The position numbers were made by a program, and so were the translations under genes. 64,000 nt of DNA, taken from contig JABAKD010000005.1 in assembly GCA_012845835.1 (NCBI GenBank), positions 4,579,155 through 4,643,154 of the forward strand, in the 5' to 3' direction. Under the pieces are notes generated by a model. It saw only the letters and a list, made by a program, of their open reading frames with translations. It had not been told where the DNA came from and did no database searches. Within the stretch, counting starts at the first letter, position 1. Each line of letters starts with the position of its first letter. Source of the stretch: Undaria pinnatifida (Eukaryota; Sar; Phaeophyceae; Laminariales; Alariaceae). Shown piece by piece: positions 20,200 through 31,550 of the stretch.

Positions 20200-21480
20200 C
20201 GTGAACGCGGATGCATGCTGAGCGAGACAAGCGAGAACCGCGCGAAAAAAAGTATCTTGAGCGATACTCTCCAGCTTTTCTTCGGGTCTTGATGTATGGA
20301 GAATTGATAAAATAAAACTTGGCAAGACATTATTTCCAAATTGGCGTCATATTTTGTCCCAAAACAATTAATATTTACTGTGAAACTCCCACGGTACTGC
20401 GGTAGGTATAATAGTAGTGCATTTGTTTTTTGAATTTCGGCAGGTACACGTACATACATGGATATAGACGTGGCAAGCGAACGAGGAGGAGGTAGTAGTG
20501 GTTACGATTACTGCCCCAGAAAAAGCCACACAGCAGCATTGCGAGTGGCTGCGTCCCCGGGGCCTCGAGGGTGGTATTATACAAGTTCGAACAAATCGAC
20601 ATGATTTGTACTCTCGTGCAAGCAATATAGGTACGTGCGAGTAAGACCACGCACCGCGATGCTCTATTACACACAATATGATTTTTGTCTGTGACATATA
20701 CTATGGCATGGAGCGAGGGTGTACCATACAGTTTCTACACAAAAAACTAGGGGAACAATATGCATTCCACCTGTTCTTAAGCTGCGCCACTGGAAGGTCG
20801 TAGTACGTCGACAGTATCCACGGAAGAAACCAATGAGTGGCATGCATTCGTCCCGTACCGCATCGAACGCGTTTGGTGTTTCTTTTCCCCGAGAACACTC
20901 TTCGAAGAAATATAGGCGGTGTGCTTTGTTGTTGCTGTAGTCCCTGACTCCGTTGCTGTGGTCGTTTGCCGGTCAAGTGCAAGCGGTCGTGTTGGTACGT
21001 AACTGACAAATAATTTCGTGTTGCTTCGTACTCACTTGACGTGCTCCTTGCTGCTGATTGCTGATCGATCATCTCTTCTCGTGATGCTTTTTTTTTTTTG
21101 GCACAGTTTTACTTTCTAGCTTCTGGGCATACAAGCCGCGGTCACACGTGTCGTTCCTTCCCCCCCCCGGTTGTTGCCTTCATTATTGTTCATCCATAGG
21201 GTTCAGCAGCCATTGATCGTCGAGTTTTCATCGAGTGTAACAATAACTATTGCTAACTCACGCTCCCGCGCGTCCGCAAGTCAATTAGTGCACAAGAAAA
21301 AGCCCCACGAAAAAATTTACGAGTACACACGCGGGGGGATTCATACTCACGAAATTGACCTATACCAGGCTCGAGGATAACCTGGCACGCCACCGGGGCA
21401 GTGCATGATATAGAGCCGGTCGTCCCAGTGGTCTAGTGGTGTTACGCTATTAATACTAGCGTTGGTCCTTGAGTTAAATA
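20200..21480 (+). repeat. Large duplicated block, copy 1
   Basis: Aligns with 26640-27700 through gggtcttgatgtatggaga, gtggcaagcg..cgaggaggaggtagtagtg, gcgtccccggggcctcgagg, gactccgttgctgtggtcgt and the tRNA-like pair near the end. Probably an interspersed element rather than a gene. Confidence 0.75.
21330..21447. ncRNA. Pair of divergent tRNA-like heads, copy 1
   Basis: The minus strand carries an A-box-like TGGCGTGCCAGG (plus 21381-21392) with a degraded B box near 21340. Seventeen bases from its start the plus strand begins gtcccagtggtctagtgg (A box TGGTCTAGTGG, 21429-21439), closely resembling the 5' end of a tRNA-Glu/Asp gene. Neither folds into a full tRNA. Best read as tRNA-derived SINE heads placed back to back. 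Confidence 0.45.
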
Positions 21481-22189
21481 ATCACCGCGTTGTGAGCTTT
21501 GTTGGATTTATTTATTTGCAGAAATAGAGGAGAAGAAAAGAATCAACTAACTGCTGAAATCGCCAAGCAGCGTGGGTAGGAACAGTTCGACCCGAATCGA
21601 CGAGGGAAGAAAATGCTGAATTCTTCTCGCAATAAAATTCATGGCATGTACCGTAGTGGGGGTGGGGGAGGGGAGTCCGCTAGATGACCCCGGATCTAAG
21701 TTATACTAATGGGAGGACGAGGCGAGCATCACAATAAATGGGATGGGAAAAATAAAAAAAAAAGTGAAGTGTATTGCTGCTGCAGCATGCTGTAATAATA
21801 CGATACCCAAGCAAGTTGCACGGTCTACTCGATCTAGACCGACTGCTGTATGTTAGGCATTTGGTCCATGTACATCTTCTCTAACCACAGGCCAGTATGA
21901 CATGAGTCATTGAACTTGCCAAACTTCTTAGTGAGTGGTGGTTTCCTCTATCCACGAACCCGGAAGAGCCGATCAATCGAAGGTTGGATTACACTGTGCC
22001 GGGTAGTATCGAGGCAGGGGGTCAACTGAAATGTCCGCGTACCGCGGGGTTGGGGTGTTCGAATCAAAATTCAGCAGTAGCGCGAGTTGCTCCATTTTTT
22101 CTATTTGAAAATAACGTGAAGGATGTCTGAACCGGGGTTGGACCCTGTTCTGTGGTGCTGGCGTTGTATACGAACCTCAGCTAAGTAAT

Positions 22190-23060
22190 GCTTCTACACC
22201 GTGCGGTGTGGTGTCGACCCGGGAGAAGTCGGTTTTCGTCCCCGGTTTGATGGCGTTGATGGGGTATAGAAGGATTTCTAAACGGCGATGGGGCCGTATC
22301 CTCATCGGGTGCGTCGAAACGCCCCCCGCACGTTTGCTGATTTATCACCTCACCCGGTATCCCTGGCTCTACGAGCTGCACAGCCCCTCAACGATGAGCC
22401 AAGTGAATAATAGATTATTGTCGCACCATCGTGCGGGAATGTGTCGACACGCGGGAGAAATTGGATACCGTCCCGGGTTTGTCAGGATTTCTGAAACGGG
22501 CACAGGGCTCTATATCCTTCCATGGTGGCGTTGCCCATATTTCCGAGCCCCAGCCAATCAGCGGTAAGCGAATATGGTTGGAGTTCGGTGAGCGTATATA
22601 GTTGGAGTTCCACGTCGTGTGGAGCGGTGTCGAGACGGGAGGTCATGGTTATTTTTCCCGCGTTTTTGGAGCTATGAAGATTCGGGGGATTCATGAATCG
22701 GGGATGGGAGTGTAGTTTCCCCGTGTGCGACGGAAATGTCCCCCATTGATGGGCCTCTACCCGCCTAGGACGGCGCTGTGGAGCTCGAACCAATCAGCGA
22801 TTCGCCCACGGGATTGGGGTTTTCTCGCCGTGCAGGGTGGTGTCAACCCGAGAAAGCTCCGTTCGCTTTCCCGGTTGATGAAATTGTTGGAGATGTGGAA
22901 CGACCTCTGGACCGGGGACGGGACCCTGTATCCTCTCGAGATGGAGCTGGCTCAACATGCGAACCATGGCCAATCAGAAAATCGGTCGGTGGGGTTGGGA
23001 TTTCCACACCGTGCGGGGAGGTATCATGTGTGGATGGATTCCGACCCCAGCATGTGATCC
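22190..23060 (+). repeat. Degenerate ~200-bp tandem satellite with CCAAT boxes
   Basis: At least five units starting near 22198, 22428, 22612, 22828 and 23010, each with ccgtgcgg(g)tggtgtcgac, ccgggaga and a ccggtttgatg-like block. Several units carry an NF-Y-type CCAATCAGCG (about 22553, 22790; gccaatcaga at 22970). Confidence 0.7.
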
Positions 23061-24107
23061 TATCGTGCCCGGGAGAATCCTGCCCAATGGGCGATCAGAC
23101 ACAACGGACATATATATATATATATATTTTCGTCTAATAAAAGTTGAGTCTGGAATACTTAGCTGACAAAATCGTAAGCGCTGTAGTCGCGTACTGTATC
23201 TACAAGAAGTGAGCGATCCACACAGCTAGCAACAAGCAGCAACATTGCAATAGCATTCGAGGAGTTGAATGACGAAGGCCGCCATACCACCGTGTTTCGC
23301 GCCTCGAACAACGTCAGCACGTTTCTCCACGATCAGACAACACACAGACAGTCGATCTGGGAGGCTCGGATCAAGATGATACTATTATCTCATGCATTGT
23401 ATAGTTCAGAAGCTGGCTCAGTGCACGTCTCTTAGTGACTACGGAGAGAACTCGGAGCGGACATGGTTAGTCACCTACTGGCCCCGGATGCTCGATTGAG
23501 TTCAAATATCACAAGAAACGCACTTGACACGTTTTGTCGCCAGACTAATTGGTCAGTTGGCGTGTGGTCGGATGTATCCGATCGAAATCTGATGAATGAG
23601 GCTCGGAATCGGATTCACTTAGAAAACGGTAGCCATTAGTCTAATAGTAGTACATTGTTATGATTGTTAGTCTATATCGAACTCTTGGCATTACCTTACA
23701 TACTGTACGTGCACACTATGATTGTGTGTGGTGGCGTTTTTTACTCTACCAAGTATTGAATCGGACAACTTGAAGTGCTGCCGTGCCCTACCCAAAGCAT
23801 GGGTGCCGGCGAATGCCGGTGCCCTTGCAGAGCCCTTGTATATTTATATATACGATGATTCTTATTATCGGGGGTTCGGTCAGGAGTCTATTTTCTTCAG
23901 TATGCAAGTCGCGGAACTGGATTTCGCGGTCAAATAGCTTCGTTCGAGCGCCGTCGTCGGGGGGCGGATCAAAGGCCCCTCGCCCTACCGTATCCGTTCC
24001 GCACCTCGACGTGAAAGCGGATAGAGGCTGAGTTGAGCGAGACAAGCGAGAAGTGTGCTATATTTTTAATTTGGGCGGTATCAGCCCGGGCTATTCTTGG
24101 AGCTTGG

Positions 24108-24400
24108 TGTTAAGATACGGCCTCGAAAGGCCTGTCATTATCCGAATTTAAGATCATTTGGATGGGTTTCGTATGATAAGGTTGGCGGTTTATATTCGGG
24201 GAAGTTAGGAATTAGATTGGAGGCACGTGCCTCCGATCTCAGAAGCTATCCCGGGCTCTGGTGGAAACGAATGAAGCTATATCTCTACGAAGGAACGAAA
24301 GTGAGTACTCTCCGAGGACCTGCTCAATTGGCAGACCTGCAGGGGGCACTCTGTGTCCCCCATCTTTCATTTAACATGTGGCGTCGACGGCAGGTGTGTT
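24108..24400 (+). repeat. ~285-bp block, copy 2
   Basis: Starts gttaagatacggcctcgaaa and ends ccatctttcatttaacat. More than 90% identical by eye to the copy at 24540. Confidence 0.9.
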
Positions 24401-24539
24401 CCTGGCTAAATAGCCAGACCGTTAGGGGTGTGGGAGTGGGTTTTGAGGAGCCGCATCTTTGACTCATGGTCTAGTTCGTAGAACCGGAGTTTCCCCGAAT
24501 CTCCCATATTTCTGCATATGCGACTCATCAGGGTCGGCT

Positions 24540-24813
24540 AGTGTTAAGATGCGGCCTCGAAAGGCCTGTCATTATCCGAATTTGAGATCATTTGGATGGG
24601 TTTCGTATGATAAGGTTGGCGGTTTATATTCGGGGAAGTTAGGAATTAGATCGGTGGCACGTGCCTCCGATCTCAGAAGCTATCCCGGGCTCTGGTGGAA
24701 ACGAATAAAGCTATATCTCTACGAAGGAACGAAAGTGAGTACTCTCCGAGGACATGCTCAATTGGCAGACCTGCTGGGGGGCACTCTGTGTCGCCCACCT
24801 TTCATTTAACATT
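24540..24813 (+). repeat. ~285-bp block, copy 3
   Basis: Direct duplicate of 24108-24400 with scattered substitutions. A reverse copy lies at 18820-19090. Confidence 0.9.
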
Positions 24814-25206
24814 GGCTTATGTAGAGCTTAAATGTATAAAGAAGGAAAAACATTTCCAAATTGGTGTTATTTCCAAATTGGCGTCTAAACTACTTCCCGA
24901 CGATGCTTTTTTCATGGCCGCCTCCAAGCGCGTGCCCCATCGTAGCTACCACTGACTGTGTGTCGTTTCCTTTCGGCTCAGTTGGTATATTGCTTTATAC
25001 TGTCGTATATATCCAACGAAGGATGTGTCGTGAATACGATTCTTACCAATTTATATATTTGGTATCCAGGAGCGTGCGCGCTGGAGACGTTATAAATGGT
25101 TATGTATGATAGTTGGTAGTGTTCTTCTGAGTACTACACACTGTAGTGCGTGGAGAAAGGATAGCTCCGGAGATCGCTCTCACGAAGTCGGTGATGACTA
25201 AAATTA

Positions 25207-25675
25207 ACGAACTAGAAAACATGTTTGGTTGTTTTCTTGCATAACCCACTCATGTGAGTGTTACTGAGTCAAGTGACAGTGGGTAGTGCTATGTGTCGTG
25301 AGTTCAATACTTACCAACCTCGTATTTGTCTTTTCCAAGCGTGCGCGCTGACGACATTCTTTTTCAAGCGTGCGCGCCGACGACATTATTTTCCAAGCGT
25401 GCGCGCTGACGACATTATTTTTCAAGCGTGCGCGCTGACGACATTATATTTCTCATTTACGAACTGGAAAACATATTTGGTTCTTTTCTTGCATAACCCA
25501 CTCATGTGAGTGTTACTGAGTCAAGTGACAGTGGGTAGTGCTACGTGTCGTGAGTTCGATACTTACCAATTTCGTATTTGTCTTTTCCAAGCGCGCGCGC
25601 TGACGACATTCTTTTTCAAGCGTGCGCGCCGACGACATTATTTTCCAAGCGTGCGCGCTGACGACATTATGAATG
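25207..25675 (+). repeat. Two ~252-bp tandem units containing 28-bp subrepeats
   Basis: Units start at about 25207 and 25459. Each carries ctcatgtgagtgttactgag and then 3-4 subrepeats of caagcgtgcgcgctgacgac. A third, degraded unit precedes them near 24990-25130. Confidence 0.9.
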
Positions 25676-25719
25676 GTCGTTTTGGTTGTTTAACATACCA
25701 GGTATATAATATAAAAGTT

Positions 25720-26426
25720 AAAATACACTCCAGCTGTGAGATCGAATATTTTGTCGAAACTCATCTTGGCAAGCTGTGTGTGATACTCCGATCGCGCGTA
25801 TTACTGGTTGTGTGTCCTCATTAAGGGTATAGGTCGGCGACTCCCCTTGCAACTACAGTGTAGCTATTAGGGTCAACAGGGTGATGTTAAGCAGTCTGTG
25901 CGCGAAAACTATAAAACTCGTTTCTGAGGGGGACAAAATTTGACAGCTGTGGAAGTAAATGCACCAGTTTATCAAGTGAATCCTGTAAGTCGATTATCCG
26001 GTGAGGGGAGGGCGGAGTTTGTAAGGACGTGGGGGCCTGATTTTGATCAAAAGGGGGGCGGGAGGGGGGGAAGGGGGGGGAGGGGACGGGTGGGGCAGGT
26101 CAATTTGTGCGTGGAAACTATAAATATTTCTTGGGGGGGAGGGGGGGGAATGTGGCGGGGGGGGCCGGGGGCGGGGGGGGAGGGCTTTAGGTCGCATAGA
26201 TGTAGGGGTTTGCTATACGCATGGTGCTAGGTCTAGGCGATGGTGCGGGTGGTGGCAAAGGAGGGGACGTTGGGGACGTGGGTGGGTGGGAATTGCAGCA
26301 GCGGCATGAACGGCTCTGAAACGATAACGAGGCGATATCCAGGGCGTGGAAGTGTTTGTTACTCTGCGGATTTCGATAGTAGGTGGGGCGTTTAAGCAAG
26401 AGGAAGCGAGGGAAAAAAAAAAAAGG

Positions 26427-26459
<33 letters not shown>

Positions 26460-26560
26460 GGGTTTTCAGGAGTTTTAGGGTCACATATAATATTAAAATC
26501 AAGGATTTGGTCGACACTGATGTTCGCAACATTGTGTGTGATCCTCCGATCGCGCGTATT
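25720..26560 (+). mobile_element. RG element with G tracts (forward)
   Basis: Left end aaatacactccagctgtgag, followed by the conserved ~300-bp terminal segment (gtgtgatactccgatcgcgc, gagggggacaaaa, tatcaagtgaatcctgtaag). Then come long G-rich tracts on the plus strand, including 31 uninterrupted G at 26428-26458. At 26495-26555 the terminal motif reappears in diverged form (gtgtgatcctccgatcgcgc), so the element may have direct terminal repeats. Confidence 0.75.
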
Positions 26561-27489
26561 AATCATATATGTAATAGCACTACTCACTGCGCTACTGAGT
26601 CAAGTGATTTAGTATAGCTGAGTGGGCAGTGCTGTAGCATTTCTCGGTCAAATCACTTTGTTCGAAGGCCGCCGTCCAAACGAGAAACGCAAAAAAAAAT
26701 GTATTTTGAACGGTACTATCCACTTACTCTTCGGATCTTGATGTATGGAGAGGTTGATAAAATAAACTTGGCAAGACATTACTTCCAAATTGGCATAATA
26801 TTTTGTGCCAAACTTAATATTAAAATTGCTGTAAAATATCCCCATGGAACTAACTGCGGTAGGGGTCATGGTAGTGCATATGTTTATTGGATTTCGGTAA
26901 CTACACGTACATACATACATGGATCTAGACGTGGCAAGCGCACGCATGCCTAAACGAGGAGGAGGTAGTAGTGATTACCATTACTGCGCCAGGAAGAGCC
27001 ACACAGCAGCATTGCGAGTGGGTGCGTCCCCGGGGCCTCGAGGGTTGTATTATACACGTTCTTCCTCCTGTTGTTAAGCTGCGTCACGAGGAGGTTGTGG
27101 TAAGCAGACAGTAGGATGGCGTGCTTTGTTGTTGCTGTGGTCCCTGACTCCGTTGCTGTGGTCGTTTGCCGGTCAAGTGCAAGCGGTCGTGTGTTGGTAC
27201 GTAGCTGACAAATGACTTGGCGTTGGTTCCTACTTGACGTGTTCCTTATTGCTGCTGATTGCTGATTGATCATATCTCCTAATGGTTTCTTTTTTGTCAC
27301 ACTTCCATTTTCCAGCTTCTGGACATACAAGCCGTGGTCACAGGTGTCGGCCTTCCCCCCCCCCGGTTATGGCCTTCATTTTGTGTTCCGCATAGGGTTC
27401 AGCACCCACTAATCGTCGATTTTTCATCTAGTGTTGCTAACTCACGCTCTCGCGCTTTCCGCAAGTCAATTAGTGCCCAAGACGAAAAA

Positions 27490-27626
27490 TCGTACGAGTA
27501 CGCACTCGGGGGGATCCGAACTCACGAAGCTGGCCTATACCAGGCTCGAGGATATAACCTGATACGCCACCGGGGCAGTGAGTGATACTATAGAGCCAGT
27601 CGCCCCGGTGGTCTAGTTTGGTTACA
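27490..27626. ncRNA. Pair of divergent tRNA-like heads, copy 2
   Basis: Minus strand: A-box-like TGGCGTATCAGG (plus 27558-27569) and B-box-like GAGTTCGGATCC (plus 27511-27522), correctly ordered and spaced for a tRNA-type internal promoter. Plus strand: cgccccggtggtctagtttg (A box at 27609). This copy retains the B box better than the copy at 21330. No full cloverleaf; likely SINE-related. Confidence 0.5.
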
Positions 27627-27629
27627 CTC

Positions 27630-27672
27630 GAATACTACTACTACTACTACTTCTACTACTACTACTATTAAT
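27630..27672 (+). repeat. (CTA)n microsatellite
   Basis: About 13 imperfect tac/cta triplets. Confidence 0.9.
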
Positions 27673-28509
27673 ACCAGCGTTAGTCCTTGATATAAATAAC
27701 CACCATGGTGAGCGTTGTTGACTTTGTTTGTTTGCATAAATAAATGAGAATAAAAGGATCAACTAACTGCTGAAATCGCCTAGCAACGTGGGTAGGTACA
27801 AATCGACGCGAATCGACGAGGAGGGAAGAAATTGCTGCCTTCTTCTCGCGATAAAAATTAGGGCAGGTGCCGTAGTGAGGAGGGGGCGCTATATGACCCC
27901 GGATCCAAGTTATACTACTGCATTGGGAGGGCGAGAGTAATGCGAGCATCACAATAATAAATGGGATGGGAAAAATAAAGAAGTGAAGTGTATTACTGTT
28001 GCTGTAATAATACGATAACCTACGCAAGTTGCACCGATCGACTCGATCTGGACTGACTGCTTGTATGATGCAATTGGTCCATGTACAACTTCTCTAATCA
28101 CACGCAGCGACCATGGCCAGTCACCTTACTGGCCCCGGATGCTTGATCGAGTAAAACTATCATAAGAAACGCACTCGACACGTTTCGTCACCAGACGGCG
28201 TGTGCTCGGATGTATCCGATCGAAATCTGATGAATGAAGTTCGGAATCACGTTCACATAAAAAACGGTACCTGGTAAATATTATTAGTATTATTACGTTT
28301 TTATGATTGTTAGTCTATATCGAACTCTTGGCATTACCTTACATACTTTACGCGCAGACTATGATTGTGTGTGGTGATTTTTTTACTCTACCAAACATTG
28401 AATCGAACAATTTGAAGTGCTGCCGTGCCTTACCCGAAGCATGGACGCCGGCACCCCTACGGAGCCCTTGTTAGTCATAAAAATGATACCTAGTATACCC
28501 GCACTCCGG

Positions 28510-28680
28510 GTATTGTGCCACAGGCTGTCTTACAGAAGTCACAGAAGTTCCGTGTTAGGGTATGGGGGTCTTACAGAACTCACAGAAATTCCGGGTATGT
28601 CATGCAGAACTTCAACAGTTCCGGGTACGGGTATGAATGTCCCACAGAACTTCCATGAGCTCTTTTTAGGGTAATAGCCG
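28510..28680 (+). repeat. Minisatellite, third array
   Basis: Same unit order as 18420-18590 (cagaagttccgtgttaggg, gggtatgggggtcttacag, then ttccgggtacgggtatgaat). Confidence 0.8.
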
Positions 28681-28899
28681 GGGTAAACACCCTGAGTATA
28701 TTTTTCACGTACCCTACAGAACACGACCTTGCGATATTTTGCATTCAGATAATACTCACCAATTCCATGGGCAAAAGTCAAGAGTGAAATTTAAGGAGAA
28801 ACATCGCAGTATTATGGTCCTCTGAACTCAAAATATATGCTCGTACACTACTACTGACAGCTGGCGAGCGTTCGTTCGTACATAACGTGGGATCACCTG

Positions 28900-29825
28900 T
28901 GGATAGTATAAAACTTCCTCCGGTCGCGACAGCAGGGGAAGCTGCTGCGCTTCCACCGACTGCTGCGGGGGGAGCGGCGCCTGTGGAGATGGCCATGGGG
29001 TTGGGGTGGCAGCACCAGGTAGCTGTAGCTGCTGCTGGTGCGGCGGCTGCTGAAGCAGCTCTTTCTCCTTGTCCATTTGCATAAACCCCATCATCCATTT
29101 TTTCCCCATCACGCGCCATCACTCTTCCAATATCAACCACCATGTTCTTAGATACCATCACCTCTTGGTGCTTATCTCCGCCAACTTCCTCCGGTCGCGA
29201 CAGCAAGGAAAGCTGCCGCGTTTCCACCGACTGCTGTGGCGGTAGCGGCGCCTCGACTTGCTCAAGCGGAAGCTGTTTTGCTTCCTTCGCGGGCGTGAGC
29301 AGCTGCGGCGGCGGTGTCGATTGTGGCGGTGACGGCGGTAGCGTTTCTCACTCTGCCGCTTCTACGTCCTCTTCCGACCTTCCCCACTCGGGTTGGTTAG
29401 CGGTAATTTTCTCCGATTGCTTTTCCTCCAACGACCACGCTATTACTACTGAAGCCATTATTTTGAATAGCTCTTGCTGCTGCTCATGGATTCCTTGCCT
29501 TTGTTGACATTTAAACTGGCTGACGATCTCTTGGAGAATTCCCTCTAGGAATTGTTGAGTCGTCGGGAATGCAACGTTCCCTTGGGTGGTCTGTCCATTC
29601 CTGGACTGACTTCTCTCCGCGGAGGATTGTCTTGACGAGATCCTGTATTTGGCATGCAGCATGCCAAGCCATGGCCTTGTAGGCACCAAGCTGGGTTTCC
29701 ACCTTGTGGTCTTCGGGGACTGAGTAGCCTACCCAGAAAATTGGTTCCCCTCCATCTCGACTGTAGCCTCCGCAAGAGCCGCTGCAGTCGGCAATCATCC
29801 TCGTCTCGAGCTCCTTAGAGCACAC
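28900..29825 (-). pseudogene. Gln/Pro-rich coding region, frame broken
   Basis: The minus strand has two overlapping convincing frames. The upstream frame contains FWVGYSVPEDHK and AYKAMAWHAACQIQDLV, then runs out. The next frame over reads FLEGILQEIVSQFK, EQQQELFKIMASVVIAW and EEDVEAAE, and after a TGA continues Pro/Gln-rich. A ~70-bp block encoding APLPPQQSVE and LLSRPEEV occurs twice (29178-29250 and 28915-28985), about 264 bp apart. At least one frameshift and one stop break it, unless unseen introns repair them. It starts 13 bp from an LTR, so it may be a gag-position reading frame of the copia element, but no zinc knuckle is seen. A host gene fragment is equally possible. Confidence 0.45.
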
Positions 29826-29837
29826 TTTACGACCATA

Positions 29838-30245
29838 TGTGCAAGTTGTATTGTCGTACGGTCTATGCTAGCATAATCGACTGCCTGTGTGCACGGCGTA
29901 GGGTAGCTCACGGGTAGATTGCTCTCGGTAGACCATCAGGCGGACAAGATAAGAAGATAGGACATAGTCTATATGTATATTAAGAAGTAGCGGAGTCCCG
30001 GAGAACACTGAACATGCACTGAATATGCACTGAATATGGACTCGATCTTCACTCAATATGCAGTCAATATGGACGCACTATGGACGTACTGAGCCAGAGG
30101 GGGCTCAACTCGAACATATCGAAGATTCGGACCGCTAATCACATTTATAGACTATAGTTCTTCTCTTCTACCATATCCGTATATTATACCTGGTATGCAG
30201 TTATACAGATCATATACATCAGACTTGTGCACAGACATACAACAA
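29838..30245 (-). repeat. Copia-type LTR, second copy
   Basis: Diverged copy of 15085-15479 in the same orientation (minus start TGTTGTTGTATG). No polypurine tract precedes it. On its downstream side the minus strand reads TATGGTCGTAAAG, with TGG two bases after the end, as in a primer-binding site. This makes it a candidate 5' LTR; a solo LTR is the alternative. Confidence 0.7.
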
Positions 30246-31182
30246 CAAATATATTGACTTATATAGTCTACTGGTGTTCCGATCTTGGGGCAAATTGCGG
30301 GGTTGCTGATTCGGCCTCCAAACGTAAATGAGCGCATTGCCCGTGGCAAACGACGACACCGCAGCATGTACGTATATGTACATTATGTATACGGTAAAGA
30401 CAGCTTATGACAGGGGTTCGCGAACGCGAGAAAAGTCCGTGTAAAATTTCGTGTCATCAGGGGAGACTTTCGCCTCGCCAAATAAATGCCTACGAAACAC
30501 ATTCTTGTGTTTTACCGCATTTGATCCGCTAGTTTTGTCGCACAGTTAGGTTTTCGAAGTTAACAATGGGAAGTTGCGGGTTTGCTGATATTCGGCCTGT
30601 AAAACAGCAGCTTTTTTCTTAGAAGAGCGGGTCGATACCGTACCATAAAGATACATACATACATCGATACCAGGTATTCAAGCGCAGCGAACGAAACTTC
30701 AAGTAGGGAGATCAACTTCTTCACGACTTCGCCTCGATAAAATTGGATGATTCATGTAAAATATTGAGAACAGTTCTCCTCGCGTTCGACGCGTTTGGGC
30801 TACAGTACTGGGTCCTATATAGTGCAGGGGTGTGTCCAGAGGTTCTACTTGTACTATAGCGGGCACCTGCAGCACTGGTAAGTGTGCCTCAGTAGTGCAG
30901 GTTCGGCACTTTTGTACGGTAAAAAAATACCAGTTTGTTGCAGGTGAATGCGGCGGGAAAGGTTCGTGTTAAAATATAGATAAATATGTGTGAATGCAAA
31001 ACGTATTTTAGCCAGACGCGTGCTGCGGCAGAGATAGGTGTGTAATGTTCAAATTTTTCTGAGACTCCTCGCGTCAAGAGTCGAGTACACCCTACTCAAA
31101 AGCTACCTGAAGAATATGAGAAAGTGCAAAAAAGCGTTCTGTTGTGTCTGGAGTCTGAGCGTCTGAGCACGCGATATATAAA
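30246..31182. other. Stretch without recognised gene
   Basis: Contains two diverged copies of a ttgcggg(g)ttgctgat.ttcggcct block (about 30292 and 30574). No exon is supported. Confidence 0.5.
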
Positions 31183-31550
31183 AGATGAGTTTCGACAAAA
31201 TATTCGATCTCACAGCTACGCTGGCTCTATTGTGATTTCTCTAGATGCTGGCTACCAAGGCGATGCCGAGGACTTCCAGCCTGAGCGACAGCTCATTCGA
31301 AGGCTGCTGTACAGCCCCTCAGGACTGTCAAAAAAAAATTTGGGAGTTGTACACAATTGGGTTGCTTTCTAAAAAAACCCGTCCGTTCTCATTTTAGGCT
31401 CCGTTCCCATTTTTCAGAAAACTCTGTTAGCAGCTGGAGTGTATTTTAATTTCTATAATATTCAGCGCGATCGGAGTATCACACACAGCTTGCAAAGATG
31501 AGTTTCGACAAAATGTTCGATCTCACAGCTGGATTATATTTCAATTTTTA
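31183..31550 (-). mobile_element. Two RG termini in tandem, the first split by an insertion
   Basis: agatgagtttcgac..gatctcacag (31183-31220) resumes as cagctggagtgtattttaat at 31428, so about 208 bp are inserted within the RG end. A second RG terminus follows at 31464-31550. The inserted segment is open on the plus strand (YQGDAEDFQPERQLIRRLL) but is not recognised. Confidence 0.6.

Larger units (their letters stand above)
26640..27700 (+). repeat. Large duplicated block, copy 2
   Basis: Second copy of 20200-21480, diverged by small indels. Homology continues to about 28080. Confidence 0.75.
18600..28500. other. Composite nest of duplicated repeats
   Basis: Almost everything here occurs at least twice in the interval. 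The cttcgttcgagcgccg..gtatccgttccgcacc block is at about 18680-18800, 19290-19420, 20195-20240 and 23930-24060. The ~285-bp block described separately is at 18820, 24108 and 24540. The 20200-21850 segment is repeated at 26640-28080, and 23400-23850 at 28090-28490. No protein-coding exon is supported. Its borders carry the same minisatellite, consistent with growth by unequal exchange or with insertion into that array. Confidence 0.7.

Noticed and set aside
26213-26587. Proline-rich or glycine-rich frames across G/C tracts (also at 33552-33800, 46069-46359, 61611-61877)
   Set aside because: They arise from homopolymer runs in RG elements. Equivalent frames occur on both strands and do not persist between copies.
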